Positions 1 through 8,887 are shown, numbered from the stretch's first letter. The stretch: DNA of 64,000 nt from Flavivirga spongiicola (GCF_030540825.1 NZ_JAUOEO010000001.1:841001-905000), one strand, 5' to 3'. Numbers and translations: made by a program. The notes: a model not told the origin generated them from the letters alone.

Positions 1-655
1 CTAAATAAGCAGTGGCTGTATGGCTAGTAGCTCTTCCTAAATTATTATTATCCCAGCTGTTTGGCAACGCCGCTTTAGCCGCTTTAAAATCTTCTTCAAT
101 CTGAGTCCATACGACATCCGGTGATACTTGAGAAACAAAGAAATCATCAGGAGATTTTGGTGTTTCTGTAATTAAAGGAATATTCTCAAAGGCCACTACT
201 AAATGAAAATGATACAAACCTCTTAAAAACCTAGCTTCAGCAATAATTGCTGCTTTATCTGCATCTGACATCGCCGTTGTAGGAATGTTAGGTACATTTT
301 CAATGACTTGATTTGCATACGAAATACCTGCGTAATTTGATTTCCAAAAACTTGTAAAGGTCGCATCGTCTGTCCCATTAGTAAAATCTGCAATAGATTT
401 CCCATAATCGGTTGGGGCATTTAAAATATCATCAGCCTTCCACGTTACAGCAATATACATTTGCTCAAAAAAGGTCCATTTGGAACCATTATAAGCTTGT
501 AATGCAGAGTAAGAAGCTATAATTCCCTTTCTGGCATCATCTGCATTTTGCCAAAACGATTCTTGTGTTAAATCCTGTACATTCTTTTGATCTAAATGGT
601 TACTACACCCCGTAAAGACCAATATAAAACTAAATAAAAATATAAGTTTTTTCAT
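1..655 (-). CDS. susD: SusD-like nutrient-binding outer membrane lipoprotein, C-terminus cut by window edge
   Basis: Only the first 218 codons are present; the gene continues past the left edge. The start is the ATG at 655-653, followed by a lipoprotein signal (MKKLIFLFSFILVFTGC) whose Cys17 would be lipidated. The mature part shows SusD/RagB N-terminal features: an aromatic-rich segment (SFWQNADDARKG, then SALQAYNGSKWTF) and the helix EARFLRGLYHFHLV, typical of the TPR-like scaffold. SusD proteins sit on the outer membrane over the SusC transporter and bind oligosaccharides. The start lies 11 nt after the stop of the upstream susC, so the two form the usual susCD unit. Glycan specificity cannot be read from the sequence; the neighbouring GH-A enzyme is the only local hint. 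Confidence 0.93.
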   Translation of the reverse strand, partial: MKKLIFLFSFILVFTGCSNHLDQKNVQDLTQESFWQNADDARKGIIASYSALQAYNGSKWTFFEQMYIAVTWKADDILNAPTDYGKSIADFTNGTDDATFTSFWKSNYAGISYANQVIENVPNIPTTAMSDADKAAIIAEARFLRGLYHFHLVVAFENIPLITETPKSPDDFFVSQVSPDVVWTQIEEDFKAAKAALPNSWDNNNLGRATSHTATAYL

Positions 656-666
656 AATTATTTTTT

Positions 667-3600
667 TTAAAAATTAAGTTGTAATCCAAATATTATATTT
701 CTAGAAATTGGGTATAAACCTCTATCAACGCCTCTAGCAAAGGTCGTATAGTTAGAAACACCTGGATCAAACCCTGTATATTTTGTAAACGTTGCTAAAT
801 TTTCAGCACTTACATATACTCTAGCATTTGTAATTCCTAATTTTTCACCATCAAGCGTATAACCTACTTGAATATTTTTAATTCGCAAATAAGATCCATC
901 TTCTAAGAAATAGTTAGAAGGTCTAATATTTTGATTTGGATCTTGTGCTGTTACTCTTGGAACAGTAGTATTTGTATTAGATGGTGTCCATGCATTTAAA
1001 AAATCTGATGAGAAATTTTTTGCAGCGCCCATCCTTCTATATAAAAGTACTTTAGTTCCATTATATATATTATTTCCTTGAGAACCTTGTAAAAATAGCG
1101 TAAAATCAAAATCCTTATACGATGCATTAAATGTCATGCCGTATTCAAAATCCGGAAGCCCACTCCCGAAATAGTCTTTATCATCGTCATTTAAAGCACC
1201 ATCCCCATTGGTATCAACAAATCTTAAATCTCCAGGAGCCGCATTTGGTTGTATCCCATGAGCATCTATTTCTGCTTGACTCTGAAAAATACCATCTGTG
1301 TTGAATAAATAGAAACCTCCTATTTCATTCCATACTTCTGTTCTAGTTGTTGGGTGTGTATCAAAGATGGTAAAACCATCTGTAAAAGACTCATCTGCAA
1401 AACCTAATTTTGTGACTACGTTCTCAGTTGCCCCTATATTCGCCAATACGCTATACTTAAAATCACTCTCAGCGTTTTTATAACTTAGTGTTAACTCCCA
1501 CCCTTTATTTTCTAAAGTACCTCCATTTCTAGTTGGAGGAAAAACGATACCCGTTGTTGCAGGAATTGGAACCCCAACAAGCATACCCGTGGTTTCGGTT
1601 TTGAAATAATCAAATGTTACTCCTATCCTATTATTCAACAACCCTAAATCAAGCCCAAAATTTGTTGTTCTAGACTCTTCCCACTTAATATCCCTAGAAG
1701 CTAATGAACGGCTAATGGTTCCAACATTTACTAATTGTGATTCTCCACTACCTAGCGGATAATTTATGGCATTATTATTACTAGATAGTATTGGTAAGAA
1801 CAAGAAATTACCAATGTTTTGATTACCTAATGTACCTAAACTAAACCTTGGTTTAAGATCACTAATAAAAGAACTATCAAAAAAGTCTTCTTCGGTAATT
1901 CTCCATCCTAAAGAGAATGAAGCAAACAATGCATCCTGATTATCAGGTCCAAATCGAGAAGATCCATCATTACGCACACTTGCACTTACTAAATACTTCC
2001 CTTTATAATCATAATTAAGTTGACCAAAAACGGACTCTAAAGTACTTGTTACATTAGATCCAAAAGAGTTCGAATCACCTATTCCCGCACTTAATGCAAC
2101 TAAATTATTAGAAGGAAAGTTATTATTTGATCCGCCAGTTGATCTGAATAAACTTTTTTCATATGATAGTCCAGCAAGTAATGACAAGTTATGGGCCTCA
2201 TTAAATGTTTTTGAATACTCTAATATATTATTCCAAACAGTTTCTGTTAAACGGGATCTTGTTTCAGATAAATCAGCTTGGTCGTTCACCTCTTGTGGGC
2301 CAAATCGATACGTTGGAGTATGTGTAATAAAATAACTATTGGAAACATTAACTCCAAGTCGGGTACGGAATTTTAATCCCTCAATTAAATCTACTTCGAG
2401 AAATACATTTCCCTGAACCCTATCGTTCTCACTTTGGTCAGTAATTAATTTTGTTTGCCCAACAATATTTCCAGATTCAACTACAGGATTTGCAAAACCA
2501 TCAACTGTTGAAGCATCATATACAGCGTTATGAGGTAGCGATTGAAGAATACCTAAAATTGGTGAAAATCCTGAATTCCCTCTATTTCCGGATTCATCTT
2601 CACCTAACAGGCTACGCTCAGACCGGGCATAAGACATTGTTTGCCCAATTCTTACTCTTTCACCAAGATTAAAATCGGTATTTACTCTAAAATTATATCT
2701 TGTAAAATCCGATTCAATAATGGCTCCTTCACTATCAAAATACCCTAAAGACATATTGTACCTAGCTTTATCAGTTCCTCCAGAAATAGCTAAATCGTAT
2801 TTTTGTTCAAATCCGTTTTGAAACATTTCATCTTGCCAATCCGTATCAGCCACATCTGTTAAAGAGGTATAAGCTAAAGGTGATTGTGGCGGGTCATCAT
2901 TAGCATGTGCCGCATTACTAACTGCATTGTTCTGGGCCGTATTTAAAACGCCCATTTTTTCCCGAATACTTCTTACCCCAATATAGGAATTGAAAGATAC
3001 TTTTAAATCACCTACTTTACCTCTTTTAGTGGTTACTATAATAACTCCGTTAGAAGCTCTAGATCCATAAATAGTGGCCGCAGAAGCATCTTTAAGCACA
3101 TTTATAGATGCAATGTCAGCAGGGTTAATAGAACTTATATCACCAGGAATCCCATCAATTACAAAAAGTGGATTATTACTTCCAATAGTTCCTAAACCTC
3201 TAACTCTAATAACCGGTGCACTACCTGGTGCTCCAGATCCCGGAGTAGAAACCACCCCAGCAACTTGCCCTTGTAATAAATTAGCAACGTTACCTCCTGG
3301 TAATTTTTCAAGGTCAGATACATTAACCGAAGAAATAGCTCCAGTAATATCTTTCCTATTCTGGGTAGTATACCCAACTACAACAACTTGAGACAAAGAT
3401 TCTATGTCTTCAACAAGTACAACATTGATCTCTGTTTGACCACTTACAATAACTTCTTTAGTTTCATACCCTATGTAACGATATTCTATGGTACTTCCTT
3501 GATTTACCGATAGCGAGTATTTACCATCAAAATCAGTAACAGTTCCATTTGATGTTCCTTTTTCCAATACATTAACACCAATCATTAAACCGCCGTTAGC

Positions 3601-3708
3601 ATCTGTTACAACACCATTAACACTTATCTGTTGAGCAAGTAGACACCCAAATGAAAAGATAAAAAAAGTAAAGAACAGAAAACGACCTCTAAAGTCTCTT
3701 TGTTTCAT
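667..3708 (-). CDS. susC: SusC/RagA-family TonB-dependent glycan transporter
   Basis: This 1013-residue protein is an outer-membrane TonB-dependent transporter for oligosaccharide uptake. It has a signal peptide (1-26, cut near LLAQ-Q), a carboxypeptidase-regulatory-like domain (about 28-100; NGVVTDANGG, DGKYSLSV), a plug domain (about 108-230) ending in the SusC signature SRASNGVIIVTTKRG, and then a 22-strand-type barrel to the C-terminal Phe. Length is normal for SusC. It is first in a unit with the SusD gene 11 nt downstream. Upstream lie three ACCTTTACA direct repeats spaced 11 bp, a possible operator. The family is certain; the transported glycan is unknown. Confidence 0.96.
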   Translation of the reverse strand: MKQRDFRGRFLFFTFFIFSFGCLLAQQISVNGVVTDANGGLMIGVNVLEKGTSNGTVTDFDGKYSLSVNQGSTIEYRYIGYETKEVIVSGQTEINVVLVEDIESLSQVVVVGYTTQNRKDITGAISSVNVSDLEKLPGGNVANLLQGQVAGVVSTPGSGAPGSAPVIRVRGLGTIGSNNPLFVIDGIPGDISSINPADIASINVLKDASAATIYGSRASNGVIIVTTKRGKVGDLKVSFNSYIGVRSIREKMGVLNTAQNNAVSNAAHANDDPPQSPLAYTSLTDVADTDWQDEMFQNGFEQKYDLAISGGTDKARYNMSLGYFDSEGAIIESDFTRYNFRVNTDFNLGERVRIGQTMSYARSERSLLGEDESGNRGNSGFSPILGILQSLPHNAVYDASTVDGFANPVVESGNIVGQTKLITDQSENDRVQGNVFLEVDLIEGLKFRTRLGVNVSNSYFITHTPTYRFGPQEVNDQADLSETRSRLTETVWNNILEYSKTFNEAHNLSLLAGLSYEKSLFRSTGGSNNNFPSNNLVALSAGIGDSNSFGSNVTSTLESVFGQLNYDYKGKYLVSASVRNDGSSRFGPDNQDALFASFSLGWRITEEDFFDSSFISDLKPRFSLGTLGNQNIGNFLFLPILSSNNNAINYPLGSGESQLVNVGTISRSLASRDIKWEESRTTNFGLDLGLLNNRIGVTFDYFKTETTGMLVGVPIPATTGIVFPPTRNGGTLENKGWELTLSYKNAESDFKYSVLANIGATENVVTKLGFADESFTDGFTIFDTHPTTRTEVWNEIGGFYLFNTDGIFQSQAEIDAHGIQPNAAPGDLRFVDTNGDGALNDDDKDYFGSGLPDFEYGMTFNASYKDFDFTLFLQGSQGNNIYNGTKVLLYRRMGAAKNFSSDFLNAWTPSNTNTTVPRVTAQDPNQNIRPSNYFLEDGSYLRIKNIQVGYTLDGEKLGITNARVYVSAENLATFTKYTGFDPGVSNYTTFARGVDRGLYPISRNIIFGLQLNF

Positions 3709-4348
3709 AAATTTAGTTTTAATTAATAAAATTTGTTCAGTTTATATTAGTCAATACGAAAATAAATAAAACCTGTTATTATAAGCAAAAAACCACCTTT
3801 ACACAACCTTTACAACACCTTTACATCTACCTTATAGAACAGCTAGCCATCAATTCAAGCTTACGAGATATAAAACTTATTAACAACTATAAATCAATTA
3901 TATAAGCTTAAAAACACCGAACCACACCTATTCTTTTGTCTCACTCAAAATCATAGATTTGGGCTATATATTAACTTACATTGATGATTTAGACACCTTG
4001 ATTTGGCGACAAATATCACAAGCATAAGCAAAATCCTACTTAATTGTTTGATTTGATTATATTTTTAATTAGGTCACTTTAACAAAGGTTTGGAGAGATA
4101 AAGCTCATCCTTGAAGACTCCCTTTTGGCTAGACCATTTTCATAGCTTTGTGATTACCCATTTATACTATGAAAATATAATATTTAGAATTTCCGATTTC
4201 CATCAAATGATCATGAAAAGCTTTGATTTATAAAAACATATTTATTACCCAAAGAAAATATATCGAGTTTAGAGTGGTTAAATAATAGTACGAGACATAT
4301 CATAAATTGTTTCATATAATACTACTCCTTAACCCCTTAAAGCATTAC
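3709..4348. other. 640-bp gene-free region: susC promoter side and 3' flank of the GH-A gene
   Basis: No convincing gene is present. The susC-proximal part holds the 11-bp-spaced repeats and an A/T-rich promoter-like stretch (about 3750-3790). The rest is A/T-rich sequence with frequent stops in all frames. No clear T-tailed hairpin was found after the GH-A gene. Confidence 0.6.
3795..3825 (-). promoter_or_regulatory. Three ACCTTTACA direct repeats with 11-bp period upstream of susC
   Basis: ACCTTTACA occurs at 3795-3803, 3806-3814 and 3817-3825, exactly 11 bp apart, about one helical turn. The repeats lie about 90-120 bp upstream of the susC start and just upstream of a poor TTG / TATTTTCG-like promoter read on the minus strand. 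A two-copy version with the same spacing precedes the GH-A glycosidase gene at 5612-5630. The spacing and shared position suggest a direct-repeat activator site, for example for an AraC- or LytTR-type regulator. The regulator itself is not identified. Confidence 0.55.
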
Positions 4349-5524
4349 TTATCTATCAATAGTCTTCTTTATTCCTATTGTTTTTAAAATAAATTCAACT
4401 TCAGATTTTGAAAACGGTGTTCCATCTTGTCTCAAAATATCATGCTGCCATATCTTGGGACTGGACATTAAATATTCGTCCCAACTTGACCAAGGGTAAT
4501 TCGTATTTGTTTTTCCCGCTACAAGTCCCCAGTTTATTGCAGCTACATTTTCATGTTTTAATATTGGCAACATATTTTCAAACGTATTACCTTCCGTTCT
4601 AGCCATATACTCTGTACAAAGCAAAGGGCGTTTATATTTTTTTAATTCTGTTATTTTTTGCTTCACCACCTCCATATCCCCTTCATAAGTATGAAACGAA
4701 ATCACATCAGAATGTTCAATGACATATCTCGCTATTGGAGAAAGGTCTTCGGGGACATCTAAATGCTCAAAGCTATCATTTGATATTCCAACTGTTAGGG
4801 GTTGAGAAGGGTTAACAGATCTTGCCCATGCAAAAACCTTTTTTAACAAGGCCAACGAGTGTATAGACTTATTTTCAGCCTCTAGCTCTATTCTATCTTT
4901 CTGCCAAGACATGAAGTCTGGTTCCTGATATAAATCCCAACAAATGACTCTATCATCATTAGAAAAGTGACTAATAACACCTTTTACATACCCTTCTAAT
5001 TCGTCATGTCGATTACTATCACTTAAAATTTCAGCTCCAGGAGATTGCACCCATCTTGAATTGTGCTTATGGGGAATTGGATCTAATTGCTTACCTAACT
5101 TAGGAATTGGATACCATGTATTATCCAATAAAACAAACATCGTTTTTATATGATATTTATCTGATAACGTCAGATAATTTTCTATCCTATTTAAAAACCC
5201 AATGGAATCTTGTTTCCATAATAAATCATGCAAATACACATGATGCAAATTCATGCCTAACTCAGCTGACCATGCCAATTCTTTATCGAGTGTTTCTATG
5301 TCAAAAGTCTCTTCTTGCCAAAATTCTAATTGATTTACCGCGGTACTGGGAATAAAATTTGTACCAACTAACCAATCATATTTGTTATACCATTCCCATG
5401 CTTTTTCTTTTGACCATTTCTTGACCAACAGATTGTCACCTTGTTCAATACAATTACATACTAACAAGCAAATAAAAATAAGATGTATGGATAGCCTATA
5501 CTTTTTTAAATACGCCTTATCCAC
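4349..5524 (-). CDS. Clan GH-A (GH5-like) glycoside hydrolase, probable lipoprotein
   Basis: This 391-residue protein has an N-terminal hydrophobic segment with cysteines (LLVCNC, about residues 21-25), probably a lipoprotein signal. The rest looks like a (beta/alpha)8 glycosidase of the kind often labelled 1,4-beta-xylanase or cellulase family. The acid/base region is ICWDLYQEPD with Glu201, and the nucleophile region is LLCTEYMAR with Glu305. Canonical clan GH-A proteins have Asn before the acid/base Glu (NEP); here it is Gln200. The gene stands alone, downstream of susCD in the same orientation and with related upstream repeats, so it may act on the glycan taken up by that pair. An endo- or exo-beta-glycosidase role is inferred; the substrate is unknown. 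Confidence 0.72.
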   Translation of the reverse strand: MDKAYLKKYRLSIHLIFICLLVCNCIEQGDNLLVKKWSKEKAWEWYNKYDWLVGTNFIPSTAVNQLEFWQEETFDIETLDKELAWSAELGMNLHHVYLHDLLWKQDSIGFLNRIENYLTLSDKYHIKTMFVLLDNTWYPIPKLGKQLDPIPHKHNSRWVQSPGAEILSDSNRHDELEGYVKGVISHFSNDDRVICWDLYQEPDFMSWQKDRIELEAENKSIHSLALLKKVFAWARSVNPSQPLTVGISNDSFEHLDVPEDLSPIARYVIEHSDVISFHTYEGDMEVVKQKITELKKYKRPLLCTEYMARTEGNTFENMLPILKHENVAAINWGLVAGKTNTNYPWSSWDEYLMSSPKIWQHDILRQDGTPFSKSEVEFILKTIGIKKTIDR

Positions 5525-5611
5525 TTGTCGTTTTATTATCCATTAATGATCATTCTTTATTTTTTAGTCTATATAAAAATGATAAAATTTTGTCATAATC
5601 AATAAGAAAAT

Positions 5612-5630
5612 ACCTTTACTCAGCCTTTAC
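5612..5630 (-). promoter_or_regulatory. Two CCTTTAC direct repeats, 11-bp period, upstream of the GH-A gene
   Basis: ACCTTTAC (5612-5619) and GCCTTTAC (5623-5630) are 11 bp apart and lie about 90-105 bp upstream of the GH-A start. Motif, spacing and distance match the three-copy site before susC (3795-3825), so the two units are probably controlled by the same factor. Confidence 0.5.
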
Positions 5631-5775
5631 GTTGATTATTAAAAACACTTAAATTGCATGATTTAAAGTATATATAATTAAGGAAAAGCTTTATAGAAAT
5701 TGCGTTTTAAACCAATAAATGAAAGTTTTCTAAAATGTATTTATTGCTGTACCTAATACTATTACAAGCCAGAAT

Positions 5776-5976
5776 TCATTTTTTATAAAAATACTTTGCC
5801 TTGATTTTTTTGCAATCGTATATTAAAACATGATCTACCGTTTTCGAAGAATCTTGGGGCGTCACACTCACAATAGCTATAATGGCAATACTCACAACGA
5901 AGAGAAAAGTACTAATCCATTCCCGGTTTAGACACCAATAATCAATTGTCTTATAGTTCCATGTGTTTTCATCTAA
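5776..5976 (-). pseudogene. Remnant: C-terminal tail of an unidentified membrane protein
   Basis: On the minus strand 66 codons are open before a TGA at 5778-5776, with no ATG in frame and a stop just upstream (5979-5977). The translation contains TIDYWCLNREW, a clear transmembrane segment (FLFVVSIAIIAIVSV) and a polar, lysine-rich tail ending KAKYFYKK. A hydrophobic helix followed by a basic tail is what the end of a transporter, such as a sodium/solute symporter, can look like. It lies downstream of the uronate genes, which often have such a transporter. That identity is a guess; that it is a protein remnant rests only on composition and the open frame. Confidence 0.4.
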
Positions 5977-5978
5977 TC

Positions 5979-6013
5979 AAAAAAACACTAATAGTCAAAC
6001 GATTAATAGTGTT
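5979..6013 (-). terminator. Rho-independent terminator after uxaB
   Basis: Read on the minus strand, AACACTA (6013-6007) pairs with TAGTGTT (5990-5984) and is followed by seven T residues. It starts 18 nt after the uxaB stop codon. Confidence 0.65.
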
Positions 6014-6030
6014 ATGCAGTTATATAATTT

Positions 6031-7473
6031 TTATTGGTTTTTTTCAAGATTCACTAAAGCTGCTTTCATTCCTTTACTTACAATGGTTTGCAAATGGTTT
6101 GTTACTGCATTTTGAAATCCTTCAAACCGTGTCAAATCAATTTCCCAAAAATTAGTGTTTGAAAGCGTATTTTTTACAATATCTTCAATGGATTCTGTAG
6201 CCCACTGTTTCTCAAAGAAGTCTAAAACAGTTTGATCATCTTTCAATGCAATGGCTTCTCCATTTCTTTCCCCTTTATAGAAAAGAATCAAAGATGCCAG
6301 TGAAAACAAGAGGCCTTGGGGCAAGTTGTTTTTTCTCTTAATAAACTCTAAAACAGAAGGTAATACTCTTGTTTTATATTTTGATGTTGAGTTTAATGAA
6401 ATGCTCATCAAGGCATGTTCTAAGTAAGGATTTTTAAATCGATCTAACACATCGTTGCCAAATTGATTCAATTCGGATTCTGATAAATCCAAAGTCGGAC
6501 AAATTTCATTAAAAATTATATTCCTTAGATATGCTCCAACTATATCATTTTCTATAGACTCACGCACTGTATCAATACCATATAAATATCCTACTGGTAC
6601 TAATGTCGTATGTGCACCATTTAGTATACGTACTTTTCTCGTTCTGTACGGTTCCATATTGTTTGTAAAAACAACATTCAACCCACAAGTTTTTGCTGGA
6701 ATTTCCTCTTTTAAAGACTCTGGTCCTTCAATGACCCATAAATGAAACTGTTCGCCTTCTACCACCAAACTGTCTTTGTATCCTAATTCTTTTGTTATAG
6801 TATCCATTTTGTCTCTTGGATACCCGGGTACAATTCTATCGACTAAGGCATTACAAAAGATATTGTCTTTATGAACCCACTCAACAAAAGCTTCTCCTAA
6901 ATTCCAATCTGCAGCGTATTGCAAAATAATTCGTTTTAAATTGTCTCCATTTTTGTCGATGAGCTCACAAGGAATAATAATCAATCCTTTATCTGAAGCA
7001 CCAAAAAAAATTTGGAATCTTTTGTACAACAAAGCGGTTAATTTTCCTGGAAAACTTGTTTGGGGTGCGTCGTCTAATTTATCACTAGCATTGTATGAGA
7101 TTCCTGCTTCTGTGGTATTTGAAATTACAAAGCGTAAATCCGGATTTTCTGCGTTCGCCAAATAGTCCGCATAGTTTTCATAAGGATTGATTCCCCTTTG
7201 GATACAATCAATGATTTGATGTTCGCTAATCACTTTTCCATTTTTAATTCCGTTTAGGTATAAGGTATATAAGCCTTCTTGTTCGTTTAACATTTTTACT
7301 AGTCCATGATCTATAGGTTGGACTACGACAACTCCTGCATCAAAACCTGCATGCTTATTCATTTCATGAATTATCCAGTTTGCAAAAGCTCTTAAAAAAT
7401 TTCCTTCTCCAAATTGCAAAATTCTTTCAGTATAAACCGGAACGTTTGCTATATTTCTATTTAATGGATTCAT
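6031..7473 (-). CDS. uxaB: Tagaturonate reductase (altronate oxidoreductase)
   Basis: This 480-residue protein belongs to the polyol-specific long-chain (mannitol-type) dehydrogenases and is closest to UxaB, which interconverts D-tagaturonate and D-altronate with NAD(H) in hexuronate catabolism. Seen in the sequence: an N-terminal Rossmann-like start with ILQFGEGNFLRAF (about 18-30), and the family core KVRILNGAHTTLVPVG (about 302-317) containing the catalytic Lys/Asn/His region. Length matches UxaB. Directly upstream are only remnants of uxaA, the next enzyme of the pathway, and then an intact L-galactonate-type dehydrogenase. A terminator follows. Altronate made here would need a dehydratase elsewhere in the genome. 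Confidence 0.9.
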   Translation of the reverse strand: MNPLNRNIANVPVYTERILQFGEGNFLRAFANWIIHEMNKHAGFDAGVVVVQPIDHGLVKMLNEQEGLYTLYLNGIKNGKVISEHQIIDCIQRGINPYENYADYLANAENPDLRFVISNTTEAGISYNASDKLDDAPQTSFPGKLTALLYKRFQIFFGASDKGLIIIPCELIDKNGDNLKRIILQYAADWNLGEAFVEWVHKDNIFCNALVDRIVPGYPRDKMDTITKELGYKDSLVVEGEQFHLWVIEGPESLKEEIPAKTCGLNVVFTNNMEPYRTRKVRILNGAHTTLVPVGYLYGIDTVRESIENDIVGAYLRNIIFNEICPTLDLSESELNQFGNDVLDRFKNPYLEHALMSISLNSTSKYKTRVLPSVLEFIKRKNNLPQGLLFSLASLILFYKGERNGEAIALKDDQTVLDFFEKQWATESIEDIVKNTLSNTNFWEIDLTRFEGFQNAVTNHLQTIVSKGMKAALVNLEKNQ

Positions 7474-7500
7474 TTTTCTTCATACTTATTTTTTTTAACT

Positions 7501-7783
7501 TTATAATGACACTCCTCGTTTCCAAGGAATGAAATCATTCTGTCCGTGCAATACGGCCTTTGAAACTACTTCACCACTTGCTACTTTGATTATATGTTCT
7601 AAAATTTTATTCCCCATACTTTCAATGGTATCTTCTCCGCTAATAACAGTTCCTGCATTGATATCGATAATATCGTTCATTCTTTCAAACAAATCTGTGT
7701 TGCTCGACATTTTCAATAATTGTGTCCGCCTTTAAATCAGTAATAGCAACAATAATGTTATCCTGAGAACCTATCTTGGACAT
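7501..7783 (-). pseudogene. uxaA: Altronate dehydratase remnant (both ends kept, middle deleted)
   Basis: Full UxaA is about 500 residues. Here the ATG at 7783 opens MSKIGSQDNIIVAITDLKAD, which matches the N-terminal SAF-like start of UxaA (DN-VAVALADL type). About 24 codons on, the frame passes into a stop, while an overlapping frame continues with SSNTDLFERMNDIIDINAG and ends NDFIPWKRGVSL, the C-terminus of UxaA. Roughly 400 residues are missing at the join, so the gene cannot be functional. The bases before the ATG extend the UxaA match (LRV in the same frame), so the true N-terminus may also carry a frameshift. It lies 27 bp upstream of uxaB, where an intact operon would have uxaA. Confidence 0.8.
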
Positions 7784-7802
7784 AACTCTTAAACATATAT
7801 TT

Positions 7803-7877
7803 CTATTTTTTAACGGACTTAATAATTTCTATAGCCCTTCTTATATCTAGCTCTAATTTGGCATAATCTTTATTTAC
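7803..7877 (-). pseudogene. Short C-terminal remnant, possibly KDPG aldolase (eda)
   Basis: Directly after the dehydrogenase stop codon, 24 codons are open up to a TAG at 7805-7803, reading VNKDYAKLELDIRRAIEIIKSVKK. A KDY- start followed by an amphipathic helix at the very C-terminus resembles the last helix of 2-keto-3-deoxy-6-phosphogluconate aldolases. That enzyme would fit between a hexonate dehydrogenase and uxaA. The match is short and made from memory of the family, so the identity is tentative. That it is a coding scar is supported by its position between two uronate genes and beside the uxaA remnant. Confidence 0.4.
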
Positions 7878-8887
7878 TATTTAAAATCAACCGTTACTTT
7901 TAGAACACCTGTTTTAGCATCTAACCAACTATCAAAATCTTCGATCATTTCGGTAAATGGCACATTATGCGTAATAAAAGATTCCGTAGGAAATTGGTTC
8001 AACACACTAATTACATATTCAAAATCATCGGTAGTTGCATTACGACTACATAATAAAGTTGTTTCCTTGGCATGAATCTTTGAGTGTGTATAGGTCAATA
8101 CTCCTTTTGACAATCCTACTAAAACAAAACGCCCTCCATGTGACATATAATCCGGGCAGGCTTCTAAAGCATGTTTATTTCCTGAGGCATCAAATACTGC
8201 TGTACATAAATCGCCATTGGTGATTTCTAATATTTTGTTGGTAGCATCGGCTCCTGCTTTTACTATATATTCCACACCAATTTTTTCTTTAGCATAGGCT
8301 AAGCGTCGCTCATTCGTATCAATAGCAATTATTTTTGCTCCTGCAATCTGAGCTAATTTCATAATACCAATCCCTATAGGACCACAGCCTACAACTGCCA
8401 CTGTTTCTCCCTGTTTTATATTTGCTCTCCTTACCGCATGTGCACCAATTGCGAGTGGCTCTACGATTGTCATCTCATTATCAGAAAGGTTATTCGCAGG
8501 CAACAAAATATTTGATGGCACCACTATTTGCTCTTGCATTCCGCCATCTTCGTGAACCCCCAACACAGATATATTTGTACAGCAATTGCTCTTCCCGTTT
8601 CTACAGGCTATACATTCTCCACAACTAATATATGGCATGACCACTACTTTATCTCCTGTTTTAATACCTCTTGGGTTTTCTCCAATTTCCAAAACCTCTG
8701 AAGCCAACTCATGCCCTAAAATTCTTGGATATGTAAAAAATGCCTGATTTCCAGCATAAGCATGTAAATCCGTTCCACAAATACCAACTTTATTAATCTG
8801 TAATAAAGCTTCATTTTCTTTTCTCACTGGTGGTTCTTTTTCTTTTAGCAGAAACTGCCCTGGTTTTTCGCAAACAATATATTTCAT
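7877..8887 (-). CDS. Zinc-dependent L-galactonate-type dehydrogenase (LgoD-like)
   Basis: This is a 336-residue medium-chain dehydrogenase. It has the catalytic zinc ligands Cys37 (GICGTDLHAYAGN), His59 and Glu60 (ILGHE), the structural zinc set Cys89/92/95/103, and the NAD-binding loop GCGPIG (167-172). The whole pattern, including NQAFFTYPRILGHE, ISVLGVHEDGG and AHAVRRA, closely resembles E. coli L-galactonate oxidoreductase (LgoD/YjjN), which makes D-tagaturonate. That product is the substrate of uxaB downstream, so the context agrees. Other hexonate or polyol dehydrogenases share the fold, so the exact substrate is inferred. It is the first gene after the divergent AraC regulator. A TAATTTTG-like -7 element (8962-8969) lies about 75-80 nt upstream of the start. 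Confidence 0.78.
   Translation of the reverse strand: MKYIVCEKPGQFLLKEKEPPVRKENEALLQINKVGICGTDLHAYAGNQAFFTYPRILGHELASEVLEIGENPRGIKTGDKVVVMPYISCGECIACRNGKSNCCTNISVLGVHEDGGMQEQIVVPSNILLPANNLSDNEMTIVEPLAIGAHAVRRANIKQGETVAVVGCGPIGIGIMKLAQIAGAKIIAIDTNERRLAYAKEKIGVEYIVKAGADATNKILEITNGDLCTAVFDASGNKHALEACPDYMSHGGRFVLVGLSKGVLTYTHSKIHAKETTLLCSRNATTDDFEYVISVLNQFPTESFITHNVPFTEMIEDFDSWLDAKTGVLKVTVDFK

Larger units (their letters stand above)
5525..6030. other. 506-bp intergenic region with regulatory repeats, a gene remnant and a terminator
   Basis: From right to left this stretch holds the terminator of the uxaB unit (5979-6013), a 66-codon open remnant of a membrane protein (5776-5976) and the paired ACCTTTAC repeats (5612-5630) upstream of the GH-A gene. 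Each is listed separately. No intact gene is present. Confidence 0.6.

Noticed and set aside
3074..3391. 105-codon plus-strand ORF antisense to the SusC plug domain
   Set aside because: It is a shadow of the susC reading frame; its Pro/Thr-rich translation mirrors the Gly/Val-rich plug on the other strand.
4211..4315. 34-codon minus-strand ORF (MKQFMICLVLLFNHSKL...) after the GH-A gene
   Set aside because: The start looks a little like a signal peptide, but nothing recognisable follows and stops surround it; composition alone does not support a gene.
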